The notes under the pieces were generated by a model that was not told the origin of the DNA, made no database searches, and worked only from the letters and a program-made list of their open reading frames with translations. The position numbers and the translations under genes were made by a program. From CAYOHP01 sp964403795 [NCBI: uncultured bacterium] (GTDB taxonomy: Bacteria; Muiribacteriota; UBA6191; CAZXTJ01): a stretch of 27,121 nt of DNA. The stretch covers positions 1 through 27,121 of the forward strand of contig CAYOHP010000092.1 in the NCBI GenBank assembly GCA_964403795.1, written 5' to 3'. Positions 1-7,942 of the stretch are shown here, one piece after another (the first letter of the stretch is position 1; every line of letters begins with the position of its first letter).

Positions 1-1
1 C

Positions 2-48
2 GGCTACCCGACAAGGCGTAGCCCACCCGCGAGCGAGCCCCTTGGGGC
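2..48 (-). terminator. Two hairpins just after the second devC
   Basis: Beyond the devC stop codon there are two dyads. Bases 37-48 are a perfect 12-bp palindrome (GCCCCTTGGGGC). Bases 2-23 form a stem, GGCTAC/GTAGCC plus an inner CC/GG pair, around the loop GACAA with one bulged base. Read on the minus strand they lie about 15 and 40 nt after the stop. No T-tract can be seen because the window ends. They could end the exporter operon, or form an intergenic structure before an ATPase gene further left. Bases 1-62 hold no gene I can support. Confidence 0.3.
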
Positions 49-62
49 GAGCTGCCAACCAA

Positions 63-1196
63 CTAATACAAGTCGGCAGGATCGGCGGCGAGGGCGCGGG
101 CGAGGGCGAGGCGGCCGGCCAGCACGCCCATCACCAAGGTGAGCGAGAGGGCGGCCAGCAGGCGGGCGGCGTTCAGGGCCATCAGGGTCCCGCTGGCGCG
201 CTCGAGCGACTGGTAGGCGAGCCAGGCCAGGCCGGCCCCCGGGAGGAACCCGAGGAGCGCAAGCAGGAAGGCCTGCTGGAGCACCACCCGGGCCAGGAAG
301 GTCCGGGAGAAGCCCATGGCCTTCAGGGTGGCGAACTGGGGGAGGTGGTCGGTGACCTCGTTGTAGAGGACCTGGTAGGCGACCACCACGCCCACGAAGA
401 CCGCCAGGAGCAGGCCGACCCCGAGCAGCGCCCCGATCGGGGTGGTGAGCACGTTGAAGAGGAGCTCGCGGGTGTGGAGTTCGTCCCGGGTGGCCACCTC
501 GAAGTCCTCGGGCAGGCGCTCCTGGAGGCGGCGTCGGATCGCCTCCCGGTCGGCCCCCGGGGAGAGTCGCACCACCCCGAGCGAGATCGAGTCGCTGCGC
601 CGCTCCCCGAGTCGCTGGGTCAGGGTCCCGTCGCTCATGAAGATGGAGCCGTGACGCGAGAAGTTCGGCCCGTAGCGGACGGTGCCGACCACCCGTACCG
701 GGACGCCTGCCACCAGCACGTCCATCCCGGCGTCGATCCGCCCGTAGAACTCGCGGGAATCCCGGTCGTAGACGATGGTCCCGGGCTGCCGCAGGGCGGG
801 GAGGTGGTCCTCGAGGCCGGGGAGACCGAAGGGGTCGGTCCCGGGCGGGAAGGCGAAGTACTGGATCGACTTCCGCATCCGGGTGTCGGGGTTCTCGATC
901 TCCAGCGCCCCCTGGTGGACCGGGATGATTTCGGCGATGCCGGGCTCCCCGAGCATGCGGTAGAGGGCGCTCCGGCCGATGTCGTGGAAGTTCGTCACCG
1001 ACTGGGTGCGCCGGTCGAGCACCAGGAGGTCGCCGGCCAGCACCGAGGCGATCCGGGCCTGGCTGTCGTTCATGCCGTTGAAGAAGCCCAGGCAGAGGAA
1101 GAGCGCCAGGGTCGAGAAGGCGATGGCGGCGAGCGAGACCAGGAACCGGAGCGGGTCCCGGACCGTCATGCTCCAGGCCAGGCGGGTGGTCGGCAT
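63..1196 (-). CDS. devC: DevC-like ABC transporter permease (second copy)
   Basis: 377-residue inner-membrane permease of the DevC/MacB-FtsX type, last visible gene of the exporter operon. One N-terminal membrane segment (about residues 17-42, rich in F, L and A) is followed by a large periplasmic domain (about 45-245) and three C-terminal segments. The family signature QFATLKAMGFSRTFL before the third segment is very close to that of cyanobacterial DevC, and the end ...ADPADLY is also typical. The ATG lies 4 bp after the upstream permease stop; no good Shine-Dalgarno is visible, so translation is probably coupled. DevC works with DevB, the DevA ATPase and a TolC protein to export lipids or glycolipids across both membranes. 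A heterodimer with the neighbouring permease is inferred. Confidence 0.9.
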   Translation of the reverse strand: MPTTRLAWSMTVRDPLRFLVSLAAIAFSTLALFLCLGFFNGMNDSQARIASVLAGDLLVLDRRTQSVTNFHDIGRSALYRMLGEPGIAEIIPVHQGALEIENPDTRMRKSIQYFAFPPGTDPFGLPGLEDHLPALRQPGTIVYDRDSREFYGRIDAGMDVLVAGVPVRVVGTVRYGPNFSRHGSIFMSDGTLTQRLGERRSDSISLGVVRLSPGADREAIRRRLQERLPEDFEVATRDELHTRELLFNVLTTPIGALLGVGLLLAVFVGVVVAYQVLYNEVTDHLPQFATLKAMGFSRTFLARVVLQQAFLLALLGFLPGAGLAWLAYQSLERASGTLMALNAARLLAALSLTLVMGVLAGRLALARALAADPADLY

Positions 1197-1200
1197 GGGA

Positions 1201-2328
1201 TCAGAAGAGCTCGGCGGGATCGACCCGCCGGACCTTGGACAGCGCCAGCGCGCCGGAGACCAGGCAGGTGACCAGGGCCAGGACCAGGACCGTGCCCGCC
1301 AGCTCCGGGCTCATCCGGATCGGGAGCCGGGTGACGCGACCGGTCGCCTGGAACACCAGCTGCGCCAGGCCCGCGGCCGGAAGGTAGGCGAGCACCGCGT
1401 ACCAGGTGGCCTGGCGTAGGCCCACCCCCCGCACGTAGGACCACGGGAAGCCGGCGGCGCGCAGGGTGGCGTACTCGCCCAGCCGATTGGAGAAATCGGT
1501 GGCCAGGACCTGGAAGACCACCACCGCTCCCATGAACAGGGCCACCGCCACCCCGGCCCGGCACAGGATCCCCAGCGGCATCGTCTTCGTGTAGTGGTCC
1601 TTCTCGGTCCTGAGGAACCGGTCGCGGGGGAAGCACACCACATCCTCGGGCAGGGCCTCGGTGATCCGGCGCGCCACCGCCTGCGGATCGGCGCCGGGCT
1701 CGAGCCGGACGAGACCCAGGCTCCAGACGTCTCCCCGGGGCCGGATCAGCTCGCGGAAGGTCTCGAGCCCGGTCACGATGGCGCCCTGTCCGTAGAACCC
1801 CATCCCCAGCTCGAAGACGCCGGCCACCTCGACGTTCCCGCCGTTCACCAGCGCCTCCTGGCCGGGTGCGCGGGATCCGAAGGCGGGAGTCGAGTAGCGA
1901 TCGACCAGGACCCTTCCCCTGCGGGCCAGGGCGGGCAGCTGCTCCCGGATCCTCGGGTCGCGGATCCCGGCCGGGTCGGGGTCGAAGCCCAGCACCATGA
2001 CCGAGGAACGGACCCGGGTGGCGGGATCCTCCCAGGTGGCCAGGTCGTAGCCGACCGCGGCGGTCGCGGCGACCCCCGGCACCACCCCTGCCCTGGCCAG
2101 GTGGGTGGCCCGGAAGCTGCCGCTGCGGTTCAGGTACTGGTACTCGTTGGAGACCAGGATCAGGTCGAACTCGAGGGCGTCGTAGACCAAGGTGGCGGTG
2201 GCCCGGACCGTCTCCAGGCTGCCGAGTTGCATGAAGACGAGGAGCAGGGCGAAGGCGATCCCGGCCACCGCGGCCGCCAGGCGGCGGGGTCGGGCGGAGA
2301 CGTTGGCCCAGGCGAGAGGGACGCGCAC
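1201..2328 (-). CDS. devC: DevC-like ABC transporter permease (first copy)
   Basis: 375-residue paralogue of the next gene, with the same plan: one N-terminal membrane segment (about residues 16-40), a periplasmic domain, then three membrane segments after about residue 245. The cytoplasmic-loop signature reads GEYATLRAAGFPWSYV and the C-terminus ends ...RRVDPAELF, both DevC-like. The start is a GTG 10 bp after the devB stop; no ATG is available near it and the Shine-Dalgarno is weak. The periplasmic domain (residues about 50-230) differs clearly in sequence from that of the other copy, so the two look like diverged partners and not a recent duplication. Substrate is not shown by the sequence. 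Confidence 0.9.
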   Translation of the reverse strand: MRVPLAWANVSARPRRLAAAVAGIAFALLLVFMQLGSLETVRATATLVYDALEFDLILVSNEYQYLNRSGSFRATHLARAGVVPGVAATAAVGYDLATWEDPATRVRSSVMVLGFDPDPAGIRDPRIREQLPALARRGRVLVDRYSTPAFGSRAPGQEALVNGGNVEVAGVFELGMGFYGQGAIVTGLETFRELIRPRGDVWSLGLVRLEPGADPQAVARRITEALPEDVVCFPRDRFLRTEKDHYTKTMPLGILCRAGVAVALFMGAVVVFQVLATDFSNRLGEYATLRAAGFPWSYVRGVGLRQATWYAVLAYLPAAGLAQLVFQATGRVTRLPIRMSPELAGTVLVLALVTCLVSGALALSKVRRVDPAELF

Positions 2329-2338
2329 GGGTTCGCGG

Positions 2339-3340
2339 TCAGGGTCCCCCGCTGAGGGTGACCTCGACCTCCAGCTGGAGCAGGCGGGCCGCGGTCTCCG
2401 GGTCGGCGAGGTGGACCAGGACCGGCGCCACCCGGGCTTCGGCGTCGAGGATCCTCCCGATCGAGGCGACCGTCCCGGTGAGCTGGCGGGGGAGGATCTT
2501 GTGGGAGACGGTGGCCTTCATCCCGGGTGCCACCCGGAGCAGGTCGGACTGGAAGATCCGGGCCCGGACCGCCATGCTCCCGAGGTCGGCGAGCCGGATC
2601 AACGGACCCGAGGCGCGTTCGCCCTCGCGCACCAGCACCTCGAGCACGGTGCCGGCCGAGGGGGCCAGCAGCCGGACATCGCTCAGCGCGGTCCGGGCGA
2701 GGTCCACGGCCAGGCGGGCCGAGGCCACCGTCTGTTCATGGACCAGACGCAGGCGGGCGAGCTCCAGCTCGGCGAGCTTGCGATCGCTGGCGAGTCCGCT
2801 CGTGACCCTGGAAAGCTTGGTCTTGGCCAGTTCGTGGGCGATCCGCGCGGTCTCCGCCTGGTGCTCGTGCTGGGCCTTCTGGTTGGCCGAGAAGGTCTGG
2901 CTGCCGGCGGCCACCAGGCGGGCCAGCGCCTTGGTCGCGTAGCCGGCCGCTTCGGCGGCCGAGGCCAGCTCGAGGCGGGCGGTCTCGATCTCCTGGACGG
3001 AACCGGTCGCCAGCCGGGCGAGGGTGGCTTCCTGGATGGCGATGGCCGACTTGCCCGAGGCGTCGGCATCGGCCAGGCGCTGCTCGGCCTGGGCCAGCTC
3101 GAGCTCGATCCGGGCCGCGCCCGCGAACACCACCAGCGGATCCCCGGCCGCTACCTTCCGGTCGGGGGCGACCAGCACCTTCTCGACGATGGCCCCGGAG
3201 GGCCCGGCCAGGTTCACGATCCCGGCCACGGGTTCGATGGTGCCCAGCGCCCCGACCCGCTCCGAGGCGGGGAGTCCCGCGGCCGCCAGGGCCGCGACCA
3301 GGAGCGGGAGGAGGACCGGACGGGCCGGGGTCGGTACCAT
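2339..3340 (-). CDS. devB: DevB-like membrane-fusion protein (HlyD/RND-MFP family)
   Basis: 333-residue periplasmic adaptor linking the permeases to the outer-membrane factor. An N-terminal hydrophobic signal/anchor (residues 1-25) leads into a beta-barrel/lipoyl half (VGALGTIEPVAG, GPSGAIVEKVLV), a long Ala/Glu/Leu/Arg-rich alpha-hairpin (about 75-215), the second lipoyl half (LLAPSAGTVLEVLVREGE) and a beta-barrel segment of DevB type (ADLGSMAVRARIFQSDLL and LTGTVASIGRIL). It is shorter than Nostoc DevB (about 470 residues, from memory), mainly in the hairpin. The ATG at 3340 is 4 bp after the upstream stop, with GGAG in the end of the previous gene as ribosome site. Confidence 0.88.
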   Translation of the reverse strand: MVPTPARPVLLPLLVAALAAAGLPASERVGALGTIEPVAGIVNLAGPSGAIVEKVLVAPDRKVAAGDPLVVFAGAARIELELAQAEQRLADADASGKSAIAIQEATLARLATGSVQEIETARLELASAAEAAGYATKALARLVAAGSQTFSANQKAQHEHQAETARIAHELAKTKLSRVTSGLASDRKLAELELARLRLVHEQTVASARLAVDLARTALSDVRLLAPSAGTVLEVLVREGERASGPLIRLADLGSMAVRARIFQSDLLRVAPGMKATVSHKILPRQLTGTVASIGRILDAEARVAPVLVHLADPETAARLLQLEVEVTLSGGP

Positions 3341-3344
3341 CCGG

Positions 3345-4958
3345 CTACTCCGCGCCCCGGTAGAGGTCGTCGGCGGCGAACACCAGCTCGTCGTCCTGCT
3401 GGCGGAGGATGGTCCCGGTGGCGAAGGCGAGCCTCGCCAGGGCCACCGAGTAGCGGCGGATGGCTTCCACCGCCGCCAGCCGGGTCCGCACGTAGCGGTC
3501 CTCGAGGTCGATGACCAGGTTCAAGCTCGAGTTCCCGGAGCGGTACTTGCCCCACTCGAACTCGACGGCCTTGGCGTAATCGGCGACGGCCTTCTGGACC
3601 AGCTCGAACTGGAAGGCGGCGTTCTTCACCGACTCGGCCTCGACCAGGCAGGAGGCCGAGATCTGGTTCAACAGCGCTTCGCTCTCGAACTCCAGGCGCC
3701 GCACCGCGGCCCGGCGGGACTCGACCGCCCCGAGGGCCGTGTTGTTCTGGACCGGGAAGCCGAAGGTCAGCGAGAAGCCGGCGTTGGCCCCGGCGGTGCG
3801 GTCGAAGAATTCGAGCGAGCGGTCGAAGCTGTCGGGGTCCTCGCCCAGTCCCGCGTACCCGGCCCGGAGACCGAGGTCGACCTGGGAGCGGGTGGCGTTC
3901 CGGTCCCGGGTGAGGAGGGCGAGCTCGGCCTGGGTGGCGACCTGGATGGCCTGGTAGTCGGGCCGCCTGGCCCGGGCTCGGTCCAGCCAGCGGTCCGGCG
4001 GGATGGAGGCCCATTCCGAGGAGGGGATCACCTCGGGGAAGGTCCCGTCGGGCAGAGGCGGAGTGCGCAGCGCCTGGGGTCCGAGACCCATCGAGAGGCC
4101 GAGGGACTGGCGGCTGGCATAGAAGCCGTTCTCGCCCCCGACCAGGTCGGAGCGGTTGTTGGCGAGCTTGGCCTCGGCCTGGTGGAGGAAGGCGGGCTCC
4201 AGGTGGCCGGCCCGGATCATGTCGCGGGCGCTGCCTGCGAGCCGCTCGGCCCGGGCGAAGATGTCCCGGGAGAGCTCCAGGCTCTGGCGGGCGGCCAGCG
4301 CGTCGAAGTGGGCGACCACCGTGGCCAGCACCCGCGCCGCGATCGCCTGGAAGGTCCGGAGCTCGGTGGATTCCAGGGTCTTCTGGGCCGCCTTCTCGGT
4401 GGCTCCGACGACCTCCCGGCCGCGGCCCCGGCGCAGCGGGATCACCACCGTCATGTTCAGGTCGGAGCGCGCCGCGGGGACGAAGCCGGCGTTGCTGGCC
4501 TCGACATCGAGCACCGTGAGCGAGGGCTGGAAGAGGATGCCGCTCCGGTTCTGGCGGACCATCCCGGCCGTGAGGGTGCGCCGCTGCTCGCGGACCGACT
4601 CGTCGGAGAAGCCGCTGGCCGCCAGTTGCGAGAGCTGGTCGACCCGGGTGACGGCCCGTCGGTCGGAGTCGAGGGTCAGGCGGGCGAATGCAGTCCAGTC
4701 GAACTGACCCCGGGCGGTGCGGGTCCGGCCCCGGGCTTCCGCCACGTCCTCCTTGAGCGAGCGGACCGACGGGTTCTCGTTCAGGGTTCGGAGCACCGCG
4801 TCGGAAAGGGACACCGCGGTTCCGGGTCCGGCTGCGGGTCCCGCCGCGGGAGCCGGAGGCGCTTCCGCAGCCAGGCTTGCCGGGACTGTGACCGCCAGCG
4901 CCGACACCAGGACGGGAAGCAGGCGACCTGCAGGTTGGGACACGGGGAGGAACTCCAT
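3345..4958 (-). CDS. TolC-family outer-membrane efflux protein
   Basis: 537-residue outer-membrane factor, first gene of the exporter operon. The chosen ATG at 4958 begins a good signal peptide (MEFLPVSQPAGRLLPVLVSA... ending near SLAAEA) and has a GGGGGA purine run just upstream; the frame stays open upstream to 5051 but that stretch has no signal-peptide character. The mature protein begins with the usual family opening (SLSDAVLRTLNENPSVRSL) and contains the two long coiled helical repeats of the OEP fold, including LEFESEALLNQISASCLVEA in the second half. Length is slightly above the usual 450-500. It should form the outer-membrane duct for the DevB/DevC complex, as HgdD does in Nostoc; that role here is inferred from the operon. 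Confidence 0.88.
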   Translation of the reverse strand: MEFLPVSQPAGRLLPVLVSALAVTVPASLAAEAPPAPAAGPAAGPGTAVSLSDAVLRTLNENPSVRSLKEDVAEARGRTRTARGQFDWTAFARLTLDSDRRAVTRVDQLSQLAASGFSDESVREQRRTLTAGMVRQNRSGILFQPSLTVLDVEASNAGFVPAARSDLNMTVVIPLRRGRGREVVGATEKAAQKTLESTELRTFQAIAARVLATVVAHFDALAARQSLELSRDIFARAERLAGSARDMIRAGHLEPAFLHQAEAKLANNRSDLVGGENGFYASRQSLGLSMGLGPQALRTPPLPDGTFPEVIPSSEWASIPPDRWLDRARARRPDYQAIQVATQAELALLTRDRNATRSQVDLGLRAGYAGLGEDPDSFDRSLEFFDRTAGANAGFSLTFGFPVQNNTALGAVESRRAAVRRLEFESEALLNQISASCLVEAESVKNAAFQFELVQKAVADYAKAVEFEWGKYRSGNSSLNLVIDLEDRYVRTRLAAVEAIRRYSVALARLAFATGTILRQQDDELVFAADDLYRGAE

Positions 4959-5120
4959 TCCCCCGGGCAGGCACGAGGACCCACCGGGACGAGCGTTGCC
5001 GCGGTGCGGCAGGGACGGGGGATTTTCGCATGGACCGAGGGCGACCGCCAAGGGTCGGACGAAGGGTGTGCGGAGAGGGCCTGCGTCGACCTATCCTGTG
5101 CGTCCCGGCCGGGAAGGGCG
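4959..5120. promoter_or_regulatory. Divergent promoter region, exporter operon / propeller gene
   Basis: 162-bp gap between divergently transcribed genes. On the plus strand TATCCT (5092-5097) is a plausible -10 for the propeller gene, giving a leader of about 17 nt that includes the purine run GGGAAGGG (5111-5118). No convincing -35 box is seen. On the minus strand, only the short A-rich run around 5033-5037 stands out, so the exporter promoter is not located. Confidence 0.3.
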
Positions 5121-6230
5121 ATGGCGATGGCGCGGACGATCCGATGGGAAGAACCGAATCGGCGGAACACGCCGCCGCTCCACATCGCCTCCCGCGGCAC
5201 CCGGATCTCGACGCTCACCGGCGTGACGTGGCTGGACGAGTCCCGGTTCGTGGTTAACCACCGCAGCGGCGAGCGGGTAGCCCTCTTCGACCTGCGGTGC
5301 GGTGAGAGTCCGGTGGCGGTCGGGGAACTCCCCCACCTCACCGACGGCATCTCGGCCCATCGGCTCTCCGAGCACGAGTGGGAGATCGCGGTCAGCGGGT
5401 GCTGGGACGCGGTCCATTCCAGGCTGGTCCTCCGGACCAAGCCGGCGCCGTCCTTCTCCCTGCTCGAGACCCGGCCGGCCGCCGACCGGACCTTCTGCCA
5501 TGGGCTCCGCTACGACCCGGAAGGGAGGATCTGGCTGGCGCTCAGCACCGGGGAGGATCCCCGCATCGAGATCGACCGCGAGGGGCGGTGCTGGCGGCTG
5601 CCCGCCCCTTGGGGCGCCCGGGACGTGTGTTTCGATCCCGACTCCGGCGCGGCATGGGCGGTGGCGGTCTCGAACGTGCCCCAGCTCTCGGCCTACCGCG
5701 AGACCGCCGTCGGCGTCTGGGTCATGGGAGCCGGGGACTCGACCTTCGCCCTGGTCCGGACCTTCGAGGGGCTGCACGCGGATGCCTGCCGGGTGCACTC
5801 CGGACGGCTCTGGTTCGCCTGCCAGCGCAACGACCGGGTGCTTGGGTTCGAGCTCTCGGGCCGGGAGCCCGACCTCGTGCTCCAGGGTCTGGACCTCGAC
5901 TTCCCGCATGGGGTGGACGTCTCCCCGACGGGGATGCTGGCCGTGACCAACTACGGGACCAGCACGGTCACGCTGGTGGATCTCGGTCTGGTCGGGAGCC
6001 GGGAACTGACACCCGGAACCGAGGTCGACGGTGTGACCGCGGGGCGACCGCCGGAGGGTCCTCTGGTGGCGGTGCCCGGACCGGTGCCGGCCCGGGAACC
6101 CCCGGCGTCTCCCGTTCCGGGGAACCCCGAGGTGCCGGCTGCGGACGCGAGCGCCGGGCGTGGCCTTGGCAGCCTTCCCCTGCTGCTGCTGGCCGCGGTC
6201 CTGGCCCTCTTCGCCCTGTCGGGGCGATGA
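5121..6230 (+). CDS. Tail-anchored beta-propeller protein, function unknown
   Basis: 369-residue protein. The ATG at 5121 follows GGGAAGGG at suitable distance (a second ATG at 5127 is also possible). Residues about 20-300 show repeating short beta-strand units with W, G and D turns (for example VTWLDESRFVVNHRSGE, HGLRYDPEGRIWLALST, PHGVDVSPTGMLAVTNYG), typical of an NHL/SMP-30-like six-bladed propeller. A Pro/Ala-rich linker (about 315-345) precedes a single C-terminal hydrophobic segment (about 348-366) ending in SGR. There is no N-terminal signal peptide, so the propeller may face the cytoplasm, anchored by its tail. A sorting-type C-terminus was considered, but no PEP or LPXTG motif is present. 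No enzyme residues can be assigned. It sits between the exporter operon and the GT/LicD pair and converges on the GT gene with 3 bp between stop codons. Confidence 0.8.
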   Translation: MAMARTIRWEEPNRRNTPPLHIASRGTRISTLTGVTWLDESRFVVNHRSGERVALFDLRCGESPVAVGELPHLTDGISAHRLSEHEWEIAVSGCWDAVHSRLVLRTKPAPSFSLLETRPAADRTFCHGLRYDPEGRIWLALSTGEDPRIEIDREGRCWRLPAPWGARDVCFDPDSGAAWAVAVSNVPQLSAYRETAVGVWVMGAGDSTFALVRTFEGLHADACRVHSGRLWFACQRNDRVLGFELSGREPDLVLQGLDLDFPHGVDVSPTGMLAVTNYGTSTVTLVDLGLVGSRELTPGTEVDGVTAGRPPEGPLVAVPGPVPAREPPASPVPGNPEVPAADASAGRGLGSLPLLLLAAVLALFALSGR

Positions 6231-6233
6231 ACC

Positions 6234-7196
6234 TCAGCCCCCGTGGATCCGGGAGTATTCCTGGTAACGGAGCCCCAGGCTGGAGAGGACGCCGCCCAGA
6301 CTGTCGGCCATGTCGCCTGCCTGGCGGACCCACCGCAGGAAGTCGTGGTTGCCGAGCGCCAGGAGCTCCCAGGGAACCCGGCACCAGTACTCGTGCAGCG
6401 GTCCCAGGGCCTCCTCGAACCATTGCCGCCAGCTCAGGTCCTCGCCCAGGAGCTGGCGGAACCGGACCCGCGTCATGCCGTGGCGGAAGCGGCGGAGCAG
6501 GAACCAGGAGAGGGTCGCCCGGGAGGCCGGGAAGCGCTCCCGGACCGGGGCGTCGGCGGCCCAGGCGATCCGGGCACCGCGGGCCCGGGCCTCTGCGAAG
6601 AACAGGGTGTCGGAGCCGCCCGTCAGGTTCAGGTCGGGGTGGAACCGGAGTCCCCAGGCGTCGATCAGGCGGATCCGGAAGAGCACGTTCCGGGTGGCGG
6701 GCAGGAACTCGAAGCCGGGGCGCTCCTCGAGCCCGGTTGCCCGGGCCTTGGGCTCGAGCAGCGTCGGGAGCCAGGCCGGGCAGTCCCGCGGCCAGACCAT
6801 GATGGCGGGCCCGGCCGCCACGTCGGCCCCGAAGTCGTCGAGCACCGAGAGGAGCCCGGAGAGCCAGTCGGGGGCCACCTCGGTGTCGTCGTCCAGGAAG
6901 GCGAGGGCATCGGCGCCCCGGGCCAGGGCTTCCGCCACGGCCCGGTTGCGGGCCCGCACGATGCCGCGCTCGGGCTCGTGGACGAAGTGGAGGGGATGAG
7001 GGAAGCCGGCGGCGAGCTCGTCGACCAGGGTGTGGGCGGAGGGCTCGGCGTTGTTGTCGACCAGCAGCACCTGGAGCTCCACCCGAGGGGGAGGGGCGAC
7101 CGCCGCGACCGACTCGAGACACGCCCGCAGCGAGACCGGCCGGCCGCAGGTCGCGATGGCCAGCAGGGGACGGAGGACGGGGGGATGGCCTTCCAC
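6234..7196 (-). CDS. Family-2 glycosyltransferase
   Basis: 320-residue GT-A glycosyltransferase, probably cytoplasmic-face inverting. The N-terminal nucleotide-sugar fold begins LLAIATCGRP, continues VLLVDNNAEPSA and GIVRARNRAVAEAL, and carries the metal-binding motif FLDDDTEV (Asp 102-104). The acceptor half contains GGSDTLFFAEA and a Trp/Arg-rich C-terminal part (FLLRRFRHGMTRVRF), the layout of ExoM-like enzymes; the usual GED triplet reads GSD here. The start is taken as GTG at 7196 because no ATG lies near the beginning of the fold; the ribosome site is weak. It lies 88 bp downstream of the LicD gene in the same direction, so both probably act on one glycan or glycolipid head group. Donor and acceptor are unknown. 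Confidence 0.87.
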   Translation of the reverse strand: MEGHPPVLRPLLAIATCGRPVSLRACLESVAAVAPPPRVELQVLLVDNNAEPSAHTLVDELAAGFPHPLHFVHEPERGIVRARNRAVAEALARGADALAFLDDDTEVAPDWLSGLLSVLDDFGADVAAGPAIMVWPRDCPAWLPTLLEPKARATGLEERPGFEFLPATRNVLFRIRLIDAWGLRFHPDLNLTGGSDTLFFAEARARGARIAWAADAPVRERFPASRATLSWFLLRRFRHGMTRVRFRQLLGEDLSWRQWFEEALGPLHEYWCRVPWELLALGNHDFLRWVRQAGDMADSLGGVLSSLGLRYQEYSRIHGG

Positions 7197-7284
7197 GGGT
7201 CGGAACCTGCCGACACGGTACCCGCCGGTGCGCCCGTCCGGGTTCGAGGGTGCGGGAGCGAGGCGGCGGGACCCCCTCGGGCTC

Positions 7285-7881
7285 TCAACCCTTGCGAGGC
7301 CCGAAGTACCCCGTGACGGGGTCCCGGACCGCGTCCTCCCCGAGGTAGTGGTAGCAGTGGGCGAGGTGGTCCTCGACCTGGGCCGGGACCCGGGTGGGCG
7401 CGCCCAGCAGGACGGCTTCGCGGGTCGGCAGGACCTGGGAGGCGGGGAAAGGGGCGGTGTCGGCCAGGAAGCGACTCCGGATCCGGGGGCGGAGGAGGCC
7501 TCCCGCCTCGGCCTCATGGAAGTAGAGGTCGGCGCACCATCCTCCGTGGTCCACGTAGAGCTTGGGGCCGCCGTGCTTGTGGCTGGTGTCGTGGAGGGTG
7601 AAGCCCGGGGGGAGCAGGGTGCGGGCGGCCACCAGGCGCGGGTAGTCGGGGGCCAGGACCCCGAAGTCGACGTCCCGATCGTCGGGCAGGAGGGCGGAGT
7701 GGCGGTGCCAGCCGAGCAGGGTCCCCCAGGCGATCCAGTACTCGACGCCCTGCCCGGCGAGCCAGCCGTTGACGGCGAGGAAGAGCGCCTCGAGCGCCGG
7801 CTTGCGGCGCCAGGGGAACAGGTGCCGCTTGAGGCCCCGGGCCTGGTAGGCGACGTCCTGGAGGAAGTGGTCGAAGCGCAT
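7285..7881 (-). CDS. LicD/fukutin-like nucleotidyl (phosphodiester) transferase
   Basis: 198-residue protein of the LicD/fukutin nucleotidyltransferase superfamily. The core is WGTLLGWHRHSALLPDDRDVD (residues about 52-72): the glycine-leucine loop followed by acidic residues, with Asp70 and Asp72 the expected metal ligands (canonical form GTLLG...DDDID). A second conserved stretch is GGPKLYVDHGGWCADLYF. LicD members move phosphocholine or ribitol-phosphate-like groups from CDP carriers onto glycans, so a zwitterionic or phosphodiester decoration is plausible. No signal peptide or membrane span. It is divergent from the PKS gene over a 61-bp region and is followed by the glycosyltransferase. 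Substrate is not determined by the sequence. Confidence 0.8.
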   Translation of the reverse strand: MRFDHFLQDVAYQARGLKRHLFPWRRKPALEALFLAVNGWLAGQGVEYWIAWGTLLGWHRHSALLPDDRDVDFGVLAPDYPRLVAARTLLPPGFTLHDTSHKHGGPKLYVDHGGWCADLYFHEAEAGGLLRPRIRSRFLADTAPFPASQVLPTREAVLLGAPTRVPAQVEDHLAHCYHYLGEDAVRDPVTGYFGPRKG

Positions 7882-7901
7882 GCCGGGTGGGTCCGGTCCG
7901 T

Positions 7902-7909
7902 ACTATAGT
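7902..7909. promoter_or_regulatory. Palindromic shared -10 element
   Basis: ACTATAGT is its own reverse complement, so TATAGT reads as a -10 box on both strands in the 61-bp gap between the divergent LicD and PKS genes. It is the only A/T-rich patch in this stretch. On the plus strand it would give a leader of about 26 nt containing the GGGGAG ribosome site of the PKS; on the minus strand a leader of about 13 nt without Shine-Dalgarno. No clear -35 box on either side. Confidence 0.45.
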
Positions 7910-7942
7910 CGCGGGGTCGGATTCCGGCTCGGGGAGCCGCGC

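Noticed and set aside
3024-5120. Upstream extension of the propeller frame opposite devB and the outer-membrane factor
   Set aside because: Composition is shadow-like; the well-placed ribosome site and first domain residues support the start at 5121.
5988-6230. PEP-CTERM or LPXTG sorting signal at the propeller C-terminus
   Set aside because: A hydrophobic tail is present but neither sorting motif is, and there is no N-terminal signal peptide.
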